Below, in pieces: positions 37,019 to 47,045 of a stretch of 64,000 nt of DNA. Each line of letters starts with the position of its first letter. Position 1 is the first letter of the stretch. Both the position numbers and the translations under genes were made by a program. This stretch comes from Falsiroseomonas oryzae (GTDB lineage Bacteria; Pseudomonadota; Alphaproteobacteria; Acetobacterales; Acetobacteraceae), in assembly GCF_027856955.1 (NCBI RefSeq), contig NZ_JAPSMD010000001.1, forward strand, positions 1 to 64,000, written 5' to 3'. The notes under the pieces are model-generated. The model did no database searches. It had not been told where the DNA came from and saw only the letters and a list, made by a program, of their open reading frames with translations.

Positions 37019-37064
37019 CTAGACCGGCGTAGGCCTGAACACAGTCAGGGCTACGCCGGTCTAG
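37019..37064. terminator. Long hairpin overlapping the stop of the convergent gene
   Basis: A 20-base stem with one mismatch (37019-37038 with 37045-37064) and a 6-base loop. The right arm contains the TAG stop of the minus-strand gene ending at 37061. With the previous hairpin it forms a bidirectional terminator between converging operons. Confidence 0.8.
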
Positions 37065-37795
37065 CCGGCCTGCGCTCCGCTGCCGAGCGTGAATATCCTG
37101 CCGACCGCAGCCGCCGGCCGAGGATCCAGGCCGAGCGCATCCAGGCAGGCCCAGATGCCCGCGGCCGCCGAATCGATCACCGGAATTCCGAGGTCCGCTT
37201 CGAGCGGCGCCATGGCCGGCCATCCCTGCAGGTTGGTGCTCCACAGCAGGATGCAGTCGGGGCGGCACTCCGAAGCGACGTCGCGCGCAAGGGCGATGAT
37301 CCGCTCCATCGGCACCGCTGCGGCGGCAGCGTTGTCGCTGAGCGCCATGGCGCGCACTCCGACGCAGGCCACGCCTAGCCCCGCCGCAGCTTCCGCGGCA
37401 TGGGCCACGGTGCCGGGCGTGACGAACGCGATGCGGCGGGAGCCGAGCCGATGCAGCAAGGCGGCGGTGCCCAGCGCGGCGGTGACCGCCGTGCAGCCGG
37501 CGGCCTCCGCCATGGTCGTGCACAAGGCGCGGTCGGCGTCCAATCCGACCGCCGCGCCGCGCGTACCGTTCCAGCACACGACACCGACGCCAGCATGGCC
37601 GAGCTGCCATGCGGCCTGCCGGTAGGCCTCCGCATCGTAGCCATCCTTCGGCTGGCCGCTTCCGGATCCGTAGTAGGGGATGCGCGCGACGCAGGAATCG
37701 AGCTGCTGGAAGTGGCGCAGGATCGCGGCCAGCGTCCTCTCGACGGTCCGGTTGGAGGACGGCGTGATGGTGCCGATCGCCGGCGGAGCGCTCAT
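37061..37795 (-). CDS. Asp/Glu racemase-superfamily protein lacking both catalytic cysteines
   Basis: A 244-residue protein related to maleate isomerase: ITPSSNRTVERT at residues 10-21 matches the family's substrate motif. Compared with the two-Cys protein at 5569, the first catalytic Cys position is Asn76 (CWNGTRG) and the second is Ser186 (LWSTNLQ). A cysteine-based racemase or isomerase mechanism is therefore unlikely; it may be a different lyase, a hydrolase or a binding protein. GGGAGAACCC precedes the start. It is the last gene of the first ABC-importer operon, 57 bases after the oppF-like gene. Confidence 0.82.
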   Translation of the reverse strand: MSAPPAIGTITPSSNRTVERTLAAILRHFQQLDSCVARIPYYGSGSGQPKDGYDAEAYRQAAWQLGHAGVGVVCWNGTRGAAVGLDADRALCTTMAEAAGCTAVTAALGTAALLHRLGSRRIAFVTPGTVAHAAEAAAGLGVACVGVRAMALSDNAAAAAVPMERIIALARDVASECRPDCILLWSTNLQGWPAMAPLEADLGIPVIDSAAAGIWACLDALGLDPRPAAAVGRIFTLGSGAQAG

Positions 37796-37852
37796 GCCCG
37801 GGTTCTCCCTTGTGGCTGCCCGGCCACGGCCGGCGCCCAACCGAAACCGATG

Positions 37853-38820
<968 letters not shown>

Positions 38821-38824
<4 letters not shown>

Positions 38825-39810
38825 GCGATCTCGTCCGCGCGGATGCAGGCGGCCTTGTGCCCGGGCCCCAACTCCCGCAGCGCAGGCTCCTCGGCGCGGC
38901 AGGCCTCCACCGCGTGACGGCAGCGCGCGGCGAAGCGGCAGCCGGCGGGCGGATGCAGCAGGCTGGGCACCGTGCCGGGAATGGCTTCGAGCCGCCGATG
39001 CTCCGTCGCGGCCATGTCGAGACGCGGGATGGAGCGGATCAGGCCCTGCGTGTAGGGGTGGCGTGGGCGCGCGAAGAGTGCGGCGACCGGCGCTTCCTCC
39101 ACCACCTTGCCGGCATACATGACGACGACCCGCTGCGCCGTCTCCGCCACCACGCCCATGGCATGGGTGATGAGCAGCACGGCCATGCCAAGGCGCTGCT
39201 TCATCTCGTCCAGGAGGTCGAGGATCTGCGCCTGGATGGTGACGTCGAGCGCGGTGGTCGGCTCGTCCGCGATCAGCAGCTTCGGGCTGCAGGACAGCGC
39301 CATGGCGATCATCACGCGCTGACGCATCCCGCCCGAGAACTGGTGCGGGTAGTCGTGCACCCGGCGTGACGGGTTCGGGATGTTGACCAGGCGCAGCATT
39401 TCCGCCGCGTGGTCAAGCGCGGCACGACGCGAAAGCCCTTCATGCTCGCGGATCGCCTCGGCGATCTGGCTGCCGACCGTGTAGACGGGGTTGAGCGAGG
39501 TCATCGGTTCCTGGAAGACGAAGCCGATCTCCTTCGCGCGGATGGACCGCATCTGCTCCGGGCCCATCGGGACGAGGTCGCGTCCCTGCCAGAGGATCCG
39601 GCCCGCCACGATGCGGCCTGGCGGCATGGCGATCAGCTTCAGGATCGTCATGGCGGTGACGGTCTTGCCGCAGCCGGACTCGCCGACCACCGAGACGGTC
39701 TCTCCGCGGTCGATCCCGATGTCGACGCCGTCCACCGCGCGGACCATGCCGTCATCCGTGGCGAAGTGGACCTTCAGCCCCTGGATGTCGAGGATGCGCC
39801 CGTCGTTCAC
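38821..39810 (-). CDS. Dipeptide/oligopeptide ABC importer ATPase, OppD/DppD type
   Basis: A 329-residue ATPase with Walker [13 protein letters not shown], signature [15 protein letters not shown], Walker [13 protein letters not shown] and the C-terminal [11 protein letters not shown] cysteine motif. It overlaps the permease gene (39807-39810) and the oppF-like gene by four bases each, typical of a tightly coupled Opp operon. Confidence 0.95.
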
Positions 39811-40742
39811 TTCACGCGCCTCGGGTCCAGCGCGTCACGCAGCCCGTCACCCAGGAAGTTGATGCTCAGGACGGTCAGGAATATTGCGAGGCCCGGGAAC
39901 AGCGCCCAGTGAGGCGCGAAGTCCAGATTGTCCTTGGCGTCGAACAGCAGGCGTCCCCAGGTCGGGATGTCCGGCGGGAAGCCGAGGCCGAGGAAGGACA
40001 GCGTGCTTTCCGCGATGATCGCGGCTGCGACGTCGATGGTGGCCGCGACGATGACGGGACCGAGCGCATTGGGCAGGATGTGCCGGAGCACGAGACGCAG
40101 GCGCGAGGCGCCGAGCGCCCTGGCCGCCTCCACGAACTCCTTCTCGCGCAGGGAGAAGAACTGCGCCCGCACCAGCCGTGCCACCGGCATCCAGTTGAAG
40201 CCGCCGATGACGATGACGATCAGGATGAAGACCCCGATCTCCGGGCCGACCACCTGCGTCAGCGCATCGCGGAACAGATAGATGATCAGCAGCAAGAGCG
40301 GCAGTTGCGGCAGCGAGAGGAACAGGTCCGTCAGCCACATCAGGCCTGCATCCACCCGCCCGCCGCTCATCCCGGCGACCGCGCCGACCAGCACGCCGAA
40401 GGTGACGGCGACCAGCATGGCGGCGAAGCCGACCGCGAGCGAGATGCGCCCACCATAGAGGATGCGCGCCAGCAGGTCCTGCCCGAGGTCGTCGGTCCCG
40501 AGGGGATGGTCCCAGGACGGACCCTGCAGCCGAGCGGTGAAATCGATCTCGTCGATCGGCACCGACCAGAGCAGCGGTCCGAGCAGGACTGCCAGCACCA
40601 ATGTTCCGAGGATGGCGGCGCTGACTACCGCCAGACGGTGCTTGCGGAATCGCCGCCAGGCCTCCTTCCAGGGGCCGACGCGCGGGCGCGCGACGAGGGC
40701 GGGCGCGTCAGCGGTAGCTGATGCGTGGGTCGAGCCAGCCAT
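39807..40742 (-). CDS. ABC importer permease, OppC/DppC type
   Basis: An inner-membrane permease of about 311 residues with six predicted hydrophobic segments and the cytoplasmic EAA loop (EFVEAARALGAS...HILPNALGP) that contacts the ATPases. The start is uncertain: ATGs at 40742 and 40760 both lie within the 3' end of the oppB-like gene and neither has a clear ribosome site, suggesting translational coupling. LGTDDLGQDLLARILYGGR matches the family's conserved periplasmic-side stretch. Confidence 0.93.
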   Translation of the reverse strand: MAGSTHASATADAPALVARPRVGPWKEAWRRFRKHRLAVVSAAILGTLVLAVLLGPLLWSVPIDEIDFTARLQGPSWDHPLGTDDLGQDLLARILYGGRISLAVGFAAMLVAVTFGVLVGAVAGMSGGRVDAGLMWLTDLFLSLPQLPLLLLIIYLFRDALTQVVGPEIGVFILIVIVIGGFNWMPVARLVRAQFFSLREKEFVEAARALGASRLRLVLRHILPNALGPVIVAATIDVAAAIIAESTLSFLGLGFPPDIPTWGRLLFDAKDNLDFAPHWALFPGLAIFLTVLSINFLGDGLRDALDPRRVK

Positions 40743-41667
40743 ACAGGACATCGGCGACAAGGTTGAAGAAGACCACCAGGCAGGCGAAGACGAAGGTCAC
40801 CCCCATGATGACCGGCGTGTCATTGGCCAGGATGGCGCTGATGAGCAGCGAGCCGATCCCAGGCACGCGGAAGATCTGCTCCGTCACGATCGCGCCGCCG
40901 AACACGGCCGGCATCTGGAGGGCGACGAGCGTCACCACGGGGATCATTGCATTCCGCACGACATGCCGCATCGTCACCGCGCTTTCCGAAATGCCCTTCG
41001 AGCGGGCGGTGGTGACATGGTCCAGGCGGATCACGTCCAGCACCGCCGAGCGCACGAAGCGCGTCCAGGCAGCCCCCTGGAACAGGCCGAGCACCAGCAC
41101 GGGCATGATGGACTGGCGCAGCTGTTCCCACCACCAGCGCCAGCCCGTCGCGTCGATCTGCGTGCGGAACACGAAGGGCAGCCAGTCCAGGTAGATCGAG
41201 AAGAGCAGGATGAAGAGCAGCCCGGTGAAGAAGGTCGGGAGCGAGAACCCCACGAACGCCAGCGTGTTGGCGATCTGGTCGAAGATCGAATAGGGGCGCG
41301 TCGCCGCGTAGATCCCGACCGGCAAGGCGATGGCGAGCGCGAGCAACTGCGCCGCGCCGATCACTGCGATGGTGGTCGGCAGGCGCTGCAGGATGAGATC
41401 CGCGACGGGGCTTCGGCTGACGAAGGAGAAGCCCCACTCCCCCCGCAGCATGGCAAGGAGCCAGCTCAGGTAGCGGACATGGATCGGATCATCCAGCCCG
41501 AGGCTCGCGCGCAGGTTGGCGCGGACGTCGGGCGGGATGGCGGGGTTGGTCGCGAGTTCCTCGAACGGGTCGCCCGGGGCGAGTGCAAGCACGGTGAACA
41601 GGATCACGCTGATCCCGAGCAGGCTCGGGATCGCGATGATCAGGCGACGGACGAGATACTGCGTCAC
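40708..41667 (-). CDS. ABC importer permease, OppB/DppB type
   Basis: A 319-residue inner-membrane permease: N-terminal MTQYLVRRLIIAIPSLLGIS membrane segment, five further segments, and an EAA loop around TARSKGISESAV...RNAMIPVV. It pairs with the OppC-type protein. It lies 18 bases after the substrate-binding protein gene, and its 3' end overlaps the start of the next permease gene by about 35 bases. Confidence 0.94.
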   Translation of the reverse strand: MTQYLVRRLIIAIPSLLGISVILFTVLALAPGDPFEELATNPAIPPDVRANLRASLGLDDPIHVRYLSWLLAMLRGEWGFSFVSRSPVADLILQRLPTTIAVIGAAQLLALAIALPVGIYAATRPYSIFDQIANTLAFVGFSLPTFFTGLLFILLFSIYLDWLPFVFRTQIDATGWRWWWEQLRQSIMPVLVLGLFQGAAWTRFVRSAVLDVIRLDHVTTARSKGISESAVTMRHVVRNAMIPVVTLVALQMPAVFGGAIVTEQIFRVPGIGSLLISAILANDTPVIMGVTFVFACLVVFFNLVADVLYGWLDPRISYR

Positions 41668-41685
41668 GCTGCGCGCGCTGCCGTC

Positions 41686-43482
41686 TCAGGTCTCGCGGAA
41701 CCAGTGGCCGAGCAGCCAGAAGTCGTTGTCCCAGGCGGACAACACGGGACGCAGGTTGTTCAGGCTGGCCCGCACGCGCGGCCGGCCGACCACGGGAATG
41801 ACGTGGTTGCTGCCGACGATGAGGTCGTTCATGCGGATGAACAGCGCGGCCCGCTTCACCGGATCCAGCTCGCCCTCCGATTCGCGGAAGATGCGGTCAT
41901 ATTCCTCGCTGCGCCAGCGGACGATGTTGCGGCCCTGCCAGCTGTTTGCCCGGGTGGAGATTTCCCAGGACACGAACTGGTTCATGAAGAGCTGCGGATC
42001 GGCCTGCGGCATCGTCGTGGTGTACATCTGCATGTCGGCCCAGAACTTCGTGTAGGTGTCCGGGTTGGCGACGTCCGAGGAGAAGAAGACGGAGGCAACG
42101 ACGGACTTCAGCTCCAGGTCGATGCCGGCGCGCTGCGCCGCCTGCTTGTAGACCGCCTGGGTCCGCTGGCGGGGCGTGTTGACGGAGGTCTGGTAGACGA
42201 AGCGCAGGCGCACGCCGTCCTTCGCGCGGATGCCGTCTCGCCCGCGCACCCAGCCGGCGCGGTCCAGGATCTCGTTCGCGCGGTTGAGGTTGAACTCCCA
42301 GCGCATGTTGGTCGACCGGAAGCGCGGCGGGTTGTTCAGGAAGTTGGCGGTTGCAGGTCCGCCCCTGCCATAGATGAACTGCTCGATCGCGTTGCGGTCC
42401 AGCAGCAGCGACATGGCCTGGCGCACCGCCGGGTCGCGGAAAGCGGGATGCTGCGTGCTGATATGCGCCCGCTCGCCTTCCACCTCGCGGTGCGGATCGG
42501 TGGCGTTGAGCATCACGAACTCGATGTCGCCGCCCTCGACGATGTCCACGCGTCCGCGTCCCGCGGCTTCGAGCCGCTTCAGGATCTCGTCCTCGACCTG
42601 GAGGTTCCAGGCATAGTCGAAGTCGCCGGTCTGCAGCACCGCGCGCGCCGCGGACACGGCATCGCCGCCGCCCTTCACCTCGACCGTGTCGAAGAACGGG
42701 TGCTCCGGCATGTGGTAGCTCGGGTTCAGCTCGGCGCGCAGCGTATCGCCGGGCGTGAAGCTGACGAACCGATACGGGCTGGTGCCGACAGGCCGAAGGT
42801 TGGCCGGCGCATCGCGCGAGTTGGCGCCTGCGAAGTTCTGGAACAGGTGCTTCGGGATGATCATCCCGCGAGAGGCGACGAAGGCATCCGCCCAGAACGG
42901 CTGCGGCCGCTCGAACTCGACGCGTACCGTGAAGTCGTCCACCTTGGTCACGTTCACGTCGCGGTAGCTGCCCGAGGTGACAGCGGCAACGGCGGGGTTG
43001 CGGCCGTACTCCCAGTTGAACACCACGTCGTCGGCGCTGAAGTCCTGCCCATCGTGCCACTTGGCGCCGCGCTTCAGCTTCCAGGTGACGGTGCGCCCAT
43101 CTGCCGAAAGGCCGCCATTGTCCGTGGATGGGATTTCCGCTGCGAGGATCGGCACCAGCGTGCCGTCCTGCGCCCAGCCCGCCAGCGGTTCGTAGAAGAC
43201 GCGGCTTGCATCCTGGTTGGTGGTGCCGACCGCGAAATGCGGGTTCAGCAGGGTCGAGGCCTGCCAGTAGAGGATGCGCAGCGGGCCCCCGCCGCCGCGA
43301 CGCCCTGGCCTGTAGGCAGGGAGACTCTGCGCCGAGGCCGGGGAGATCCCGGCCAGGGCCAGCAACTGCGTCGCCATGGGCGCGGTGAGGCCGACGGCAG
43401 CCAGCCGGCGCACGAAGCCGCGGCGCGACAGCGTGCCACGCTGCACGCGGCCGATCATCTGACGGAGATCGTCCTCGTTCAT
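41686..43482 (-). CDS. ABC importer substrate-binding protein, family 5 (DppA/OppA-like)
   Basis: A 598-residue periplasmic binding protein. The N-terminal ~25 residues precede a twin-arginine motif (SRRGFVRRLAAVG) and a hydrophobic stretch ending ASA near residue 54, suggesting Tat export. The SBP_bac_5 fold signatures are present (KLKRGAKWHDGQDFSADDVVFNWE). GGGAGAGAGTTGGG precedes the start at 43482. The 141-base gap from the M20 gene is the largest inside this operon and may hold a secondary promoter. With an M20 hydrolase upstream, the ligand may be a peptide or N-acyl amino acid. Confidence 0.94.
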   Translation of the reverse strand: MNEDDLRQMIGRVQRGTLSRRGFVRRLAAVGLTAPMATQLLALAGISPASAQSLPAYRPGRRGGGGPLRILYWQASTLLNPHFAVGTTNQDASRVFYEPLAGWAQDGTLVPILAAEIPSTDNGGLSADGRTVTWKLKRGAKWHDGQDFSADDVVFNWEYGRNPAVAAVTSGSYRDVNVTKVDDFTVRVEFERPQPFWADAFVASRGMIIPKHLFQNFAGANSRDAPANLRPVGTSPYRFVSFTPGDTLRAELNPSYHMPEHPFFDTVEVKGGGDAVSAARAVLQTGDFDYAWNLQVEDEILKRLEAAGRGRVDIVEGGDIEFVMLNATDPHREVEGERAHISTQHPAFRDPAVRQAMSLLLDRNAIEQFIYGRGGPATANFLNNPPRFRSTNMRWEFNLNRANEILDRAGWVRGRDGIRAKDGVRLRFVYQTSVNTPRQRTQAVYKQAAQRAGIDLELKSVVASVFFSSDVANPDTYTKFWADMQMYTTTMPQADPQLFMNQFVSWEISTRANSWQGRNIVRWRSEEYDRIFRESEGELDPVKRAALFIRMNDLIVGSNHVIPVVGRPRVRASLNNLRPVLSAWDNDFWLLGHWFRET

Positions 43483-43623
43483 CCCAACTCTCTCCCGTTC
43501 GTCACGGTGCCGGCCGTTGAACCCGGCCTGGCCAGCCGCGCAGGCCCCCAAGTGGGGGGATGGTGACGGAAAGGGTGCCTGCCCGTCCAGCGCACATTGC
43601 GCGGCTCTTCGGCTCTTGCCCGT

Positions 43624-44823
43624 TCAGCCCTCCGGCGCGCCCATTTCGTGCTCGACCACGCTCACCCAATAGGCAACGCCGAGCGGGATGATGTCGTCGT
43701 TGAAGTCGAAATGCGGCGTATGGAGATTGGGCGAGGTGCCGTCCGGCCCTCTGCCGCCGCCGATGAACATGAACGACCCCGGGCAGGCCTGCAGCATCAG
43801 CGCGAAGTCCTCCGCCCCCGTCACTGGCGCGAAGCTCGGCTCCACGGCGGTCGGCCCCACCAGCGCCGACGCTGCCGCGATCGCGACCTGCGTCTGCTCG
43901 GCATGGTTCACCAGGGCAGGCGTCCCGCGGAGATAGGTGACGTCCGCCGTGCACCCATGCGCAGCGGACAGGCCGTGCGCCAGCTCGCCGATGCGCCGTT
44001 CCAGGATGTCGCGGACGGACGGCGTGTAGCTCCGCGCCGTGCCGGTGATCGTCAGCTCCGCCGGCATCACGTTGGGCGACACGGGCGACCCGCCCTGGAT
44101 CGAGCCGACGCTCAGCACCGCCGACTCCACCGCGGCGACGTTGCGACCGATGATGGTCTGCAGCGCAAGGACGAAATGCGCCTGGACGATCGTGATGTCG
44201 GTGGCCAGGTGCGGCGTGGAGCCGCCATGCCCGCCGGTGCCGCGGAACGTGACGCTGAACCGGTCCGCGGCGGCCAGGGCAGGGCCGGTGCGGGTGGCGA
44301 AGCGGCCGGCCGGCAGCGTCGGCTTGTTGTGCAGCCCGTAGACGGCATCGCAGGGGAAGCGCTCGAAGAGGCCGTCGGCCAGCATGGCCTTTGCACCGCC
44401 GCGCCCTTCCTCCGCGGGTTGGAAGATCAGGTGCACGGTGCCGGCGAAGTCGCGGTGCGCGGCCAGCCAGCGCGCGGCGCCGAGCAGCATCGTGGTGTGT
44501 CCGTCATGGCCGCAGGCATGCATGACGCCCGGGTTCCGGGATGCGTAGGGCAGGCCGGTCGCTTCCGGTATCTGTAGGGCGTCCATGTCGGCGCGAAGGC
44601 CGATTGCGCGCTGGCCGGGTCGCGTGCCGCGGACGGTCCCCACGACCCCGAAGCGGCCGATGCCTTCGGTTACCTCGATGCCGAGCCGTCGAAGCTCCCC
44701 CGCGACGAGGGCGGAGGTCCGGGCTTCCTCCATGCCGAGCTCCGGGTGGGCGTGGATGTCCTGGCGGATCGCGGCCAGCTCCGCCTGCCAGCCGGTGACG
44801 GCCTCGATCACCGCGTTCGTCAT
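43624..44823 (-). CDS. M20-family amidohydrolase (hippurate/indole-acetyl-amino-acid hydrolase type)
   Basis: A 399-residue dinuclear metal hydrolase. The metal and catalytic residues are visible: Cys104 and His106 in MHACGHDGHT, Glu138-Glu139 in FQPAEEG, His in GLHNKP, and the C-terminal His in HTPHFDFN. The Cys/His pair is typical of N-acyl amino acid and hippurate hydrolases rather than ArgE/DapE. The start at 44823 follows GGAGGAG. As first gene of the ABC-importer operon, it probably hydrolyses the imported amide in the cytoplasm. Confidence 0.94.
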   Translation of the reverse strand: MTNAVIEAVTGWQAELAAIRQDIHAHPELGMEEARTSALVAGELRRLGIEVTEGIGRFGVVGTVRGTRPGQRAIGLRADMDALQIPEATGLPYASRNPGVMHACGHDGHTTMLLGAARWLAAHRDFAGTVHLIFQPAEEGRGGAKAMLADGLFERFPCDAVYGLHNKPTLPAGRFATRTGPALAAADRFSVTFRGTGGHGGSTPHLATDITIVQAHFVLALQTIIGRNVAAVESAVLSVGSIQGGSPVSPNVMPAELTITGTARSYTPSVRDILERRIGELAHGLSAAHGCTADVTYLRGTPALVNHAEQTQVAIAAASALVGPTAVEPSFAPVTGAEDFALMLQACPGSFMFIGGGRGPDGTSPNLHTPHFDFNDDIIPLGVAYWVSVVEHEMGAPEG

Positions 44824-44904
44824 GCCGCACTCCTCCGTCTCCGGCACGCAGCATGCCCTCTGCGGCTGCCGCCGGCGAGTGGGCCTGGGGCCTGGCGCTT
44901 GCCG

Positions 44905-46269
44905 TCAGGCAGTCTTGATCCGGCCGGTCCCGCTGCCGGCGAGCGGCAAGGCCAGGATGGCCTCGAAGCCATCCTCCCGGCCGGTGGCGGGCGAGTGAAG
45001 GGTCAATGTGCCGCCCAGCTGCTCGGCGATTGCCTGCACGATGGAGAGGCCGAGGCCCGAGCCGCCGCCGCCATGCGAGACGAAGCGGCGGGTGAGCAGG
45101 GGCAGGCGCTCCGGCGGCAATGGCGCGCCGCCATTCACAACGCGCACGCCGCCGGACGCCAGGGCGGTCAGGTGTACCACGCCGCCGGGCGGGCCGTGGC
45201 GCAACGCATTCTCGATGAGGTTCCGGAGGGCAATGCCGAGCGCATCAAGATCCGCGTCCACCATCAATGCGGGCAGCCCGCCATCGTCGAGGCGGAGCCG
45301 CCCGGCCACGTCGGGTTGCGCCGCGAACTCCTCGACCAGAAGGTGCAGCGGAACGAGGAGATCCACTGGCGTGCGCTGGAGGCCGACGCCCGCTTCCGCC
45401 CGGGCGAGCTGCAGCAGCTTCTCCAGACGGCTGCCCAGCCGGCGCAGTCCCGCGACCATCTCCTCCGCATCGCGGCGTTCGGGGCTCTCCGCAGCAAGCC
45501 GCGCCGTCAACAGCTGCGCCTGCGCCAGAGTGGCCGCGACTGGCGTTCGCATCTCATGCGCGGCGTTCGCGCTGAAGCTGCGCTCCGCCTCCAGCGCCTG
45601 GCGCAGCCGCCGCAGCAGCAGGTTGACGTCGTCCCGCATCGCGGCGAGTTCGGCGGGCAGATCCGGCGCCTGCACCGGCGACAGGTTCGCCCCGCCGCGC
45701 TGCGCGATCTCCGCCTGCAGACGCGCCACCGGCGCGAAGCCGCGCCGCACCGCCGGGGGGATGAGCACGAGGGCAGCAACGACGAGGGCGAGCAAGGGCG
45801 TCAGCAGCCGCCAGAGCGTCGGATTGATGGTGTGCGGACGGTGTTCCGGGGGCTCCGCCACCGACAGAAGGAAGCGACCATCGGGCGCCCGCTCGGTGTA
45901 GGTGCGCGCGCGCCCGATGTCGGCGAAGCCCGGTGGCGGCATCGGCGCTTCCGACGCGCCATGCGAACGCATCACCAGCCGTCCGTCGGGCGTGAACAGG
46001 CGCCAGGTGATGTACTCGTCATGCGGGGTCGCCTGGCTCACGATGATCGCCTCCACGCCCTGATCGGCCTCGATCAGGGCCGCGTGGCGCGTGGTGATGT
46101 CGGCCAGCAGGATCTGCGCGGTTTCCTGCAGGATGCTGTCGAACACCTCGTTCAGCTCGCGCACCACGACCAGCGCCGCGGTCGCCGCGGAGAGGAGCCA
46201 GAGCACGAAGAGGCCTGCCCCAAGGGACAGCGCGAGCCGCCCGCCCATGCTGCCAGGCCACAGGCGCAT
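44905..46269 (-). CDS. Two-component sensor histidine kinase (QseC-like)
   Basis: A 454-residue inner-membrane kinase: membrane segment about residues 12-36, periplasmic sensor region about 37-152, second membrane segment about 156-176, HAMP-like linker, then the dimerisation domain with phospho-acceptor His238 (AAHEMRTPVA). The ATPase domain has the N-box NLIENALRHG and GSGLGLSIV; the G1 box reads VVNGGAPL rather than the usual DNGPGI, a small departure. The ATG overlaps the response-regulator stop by one base (TGATG). It is divergent from the giant RTX protein gene, a candidate target of this system. Confidence 0.93.
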   Translation of the reverse strand: MRLWPGSMGGRLALSLGAGLFVLWLLSAATAALVVVRELNEVFDSILQETAQILLADITTRHAALIEADQGVEAIIVSQATPHDEYITWRLFTPDGRLVMRSHGASEAPMPPPGFADIGRARTYTERAPDGRFLLSVAEPPEHRPHTINPTLWRLLTPLLALVVAALVLIPPAVRRGFAPVARLQAEIAQRGGANLSPVQAPDLPAELAAMRDDVNLLLRRLRQALEAERSFSANAAHEMRTPVAATLAQAQLLTARLAAESPERRDAEEMVAGLRRLGSRLEKLLQLARAEAGVGLQRTPVDLLVPLHLLVEEFAAQPDVAGRLRLDDGGLPALMVDADLDALGIALRNLIENALRHGPPGGVVHLTALASGGVRVVNGGAPLPPERLPLLTRRFVSHGGGGSGLGLSIVQAIAEQLGGTLTLHSPATGREDGFEAILALPLAGSGTGRIKTA

Positions 46270-46925
46270 CAGGGTCGCACCCGGTAGCCGACGCCGCGCA
46301 GCGTGTCGATCGCGTCCGAGCCAAGCTTCTTGCGGATGCGGCTGATGCACACCTCAACCGCATTGCTCTCGATCTCCGCGCCGTAGGCGTAGATCGCCTC
46401 CTCGATCTGCTCGCGGGAGACGACGGCGCCGGGCCGCTGCAGCAGCCGTTCCATGACGGCCCATTCCCGCGCGGTCAGCGTGATCTCCGCGCCCCGCAGC
46501 CTGGCGCGCCGGTCATCGAGGTTCAGCTGCGCCTCGCCGGCCCGTACCTCCCGTTCAGGCCGCGCTGCCGCACGGCGCGCCACGGCCTGCACCCGGGCCA
46601 GCAGCTCGCCGAGGTCGAAGGGCTTCACGAGGTAATCGTCCGCGCCTGCCTTCAGCCCCTCGATCCGGTCGGTGATCTGGTCGCGCGCGGTCAGCACGAT
46701 CGCGGGGCGCCAGTCGCCGCGGCTGCGCATGGCCCGCAGCACGCCGAGCCCGCTGCCGTCCGGCAGCCCGAGGTCGAGAAGCAGCAGGGCATGGTCGCCG
46801 GGACGCAGGGCGGCCTCGGCATCGGCGCAGCTTCCGACGAGGTCGACGGCGTGGCCTGCAAGCGCCAGATGCTCGCGCACCGCGCGCCCGAGCGCAGGAT
46901 CGTCCTCGACCAGCAGAATTCTCAT
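46269..46925 (-). CDS. OmpR-family response regulator
   Basis: A 218-residue regulator: receiver domain with phospho-acceptor Asp51 (LLLDLGLPDG) and the conserved Lys in VKPFD, then an OmpR/PhoB winged helix with NAVEVCISRIRKKLG and DTLRGVGYRV. It is cotranscribed with the sensor kinase. An 11-base direct repeat of the OmpR/PhoB type lies about 25 bases upstream of its start, between it and the giant gene, so autoregulation and control of the giant gene are plausible. Confidence 0.95.
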   Translation of the reverse strand: MRILLVEDDPALGRAVREHLALAGHAVDLVGSCADAEAALRPGDHALLLLDLGLPDGSGLGVLRAMRSRGDWRPAIVLTARDQITDRIEGLKAGADDYLVKPFDLGELLARVQAVARRAAARPEREVRAGEAQLNLDDRRARLRGAEITLTAREWAVMERLLQRPGAVVSREQIEEAIYAYGAEIESNAVEVCISRIRKKLGSDAIDTLRGVGYRVRP

Positions 46926-46946
46926 CCCGGGCGCGAATGCCTCCCG

Positions 46947-46969
46947 CTGTCAGGCTGCCGTCAGGTTGC
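46947..46969. promoter_or_regulatory. 11-base-period direct repeat, likely OmpR-type regulator site
   Basis: GTCAGGCTGC and GTCAGGTTGC begin at 46949 and 46960, exactly 11 bases apart, in the 120-base divergent gap between the response regulator and the giant RTX gene. OmpR/PhoB-type regulators bind direct repeats with this period. Confidence 0.65.
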
Positions 46970-47045
46970 GGGTCTAGCAAGCCGGACCTGCCGCATCGCG
47001 CCCAATCGGAGGCGAGTGGCACAAAAGCCGCCAAGAGGGGCAAGG

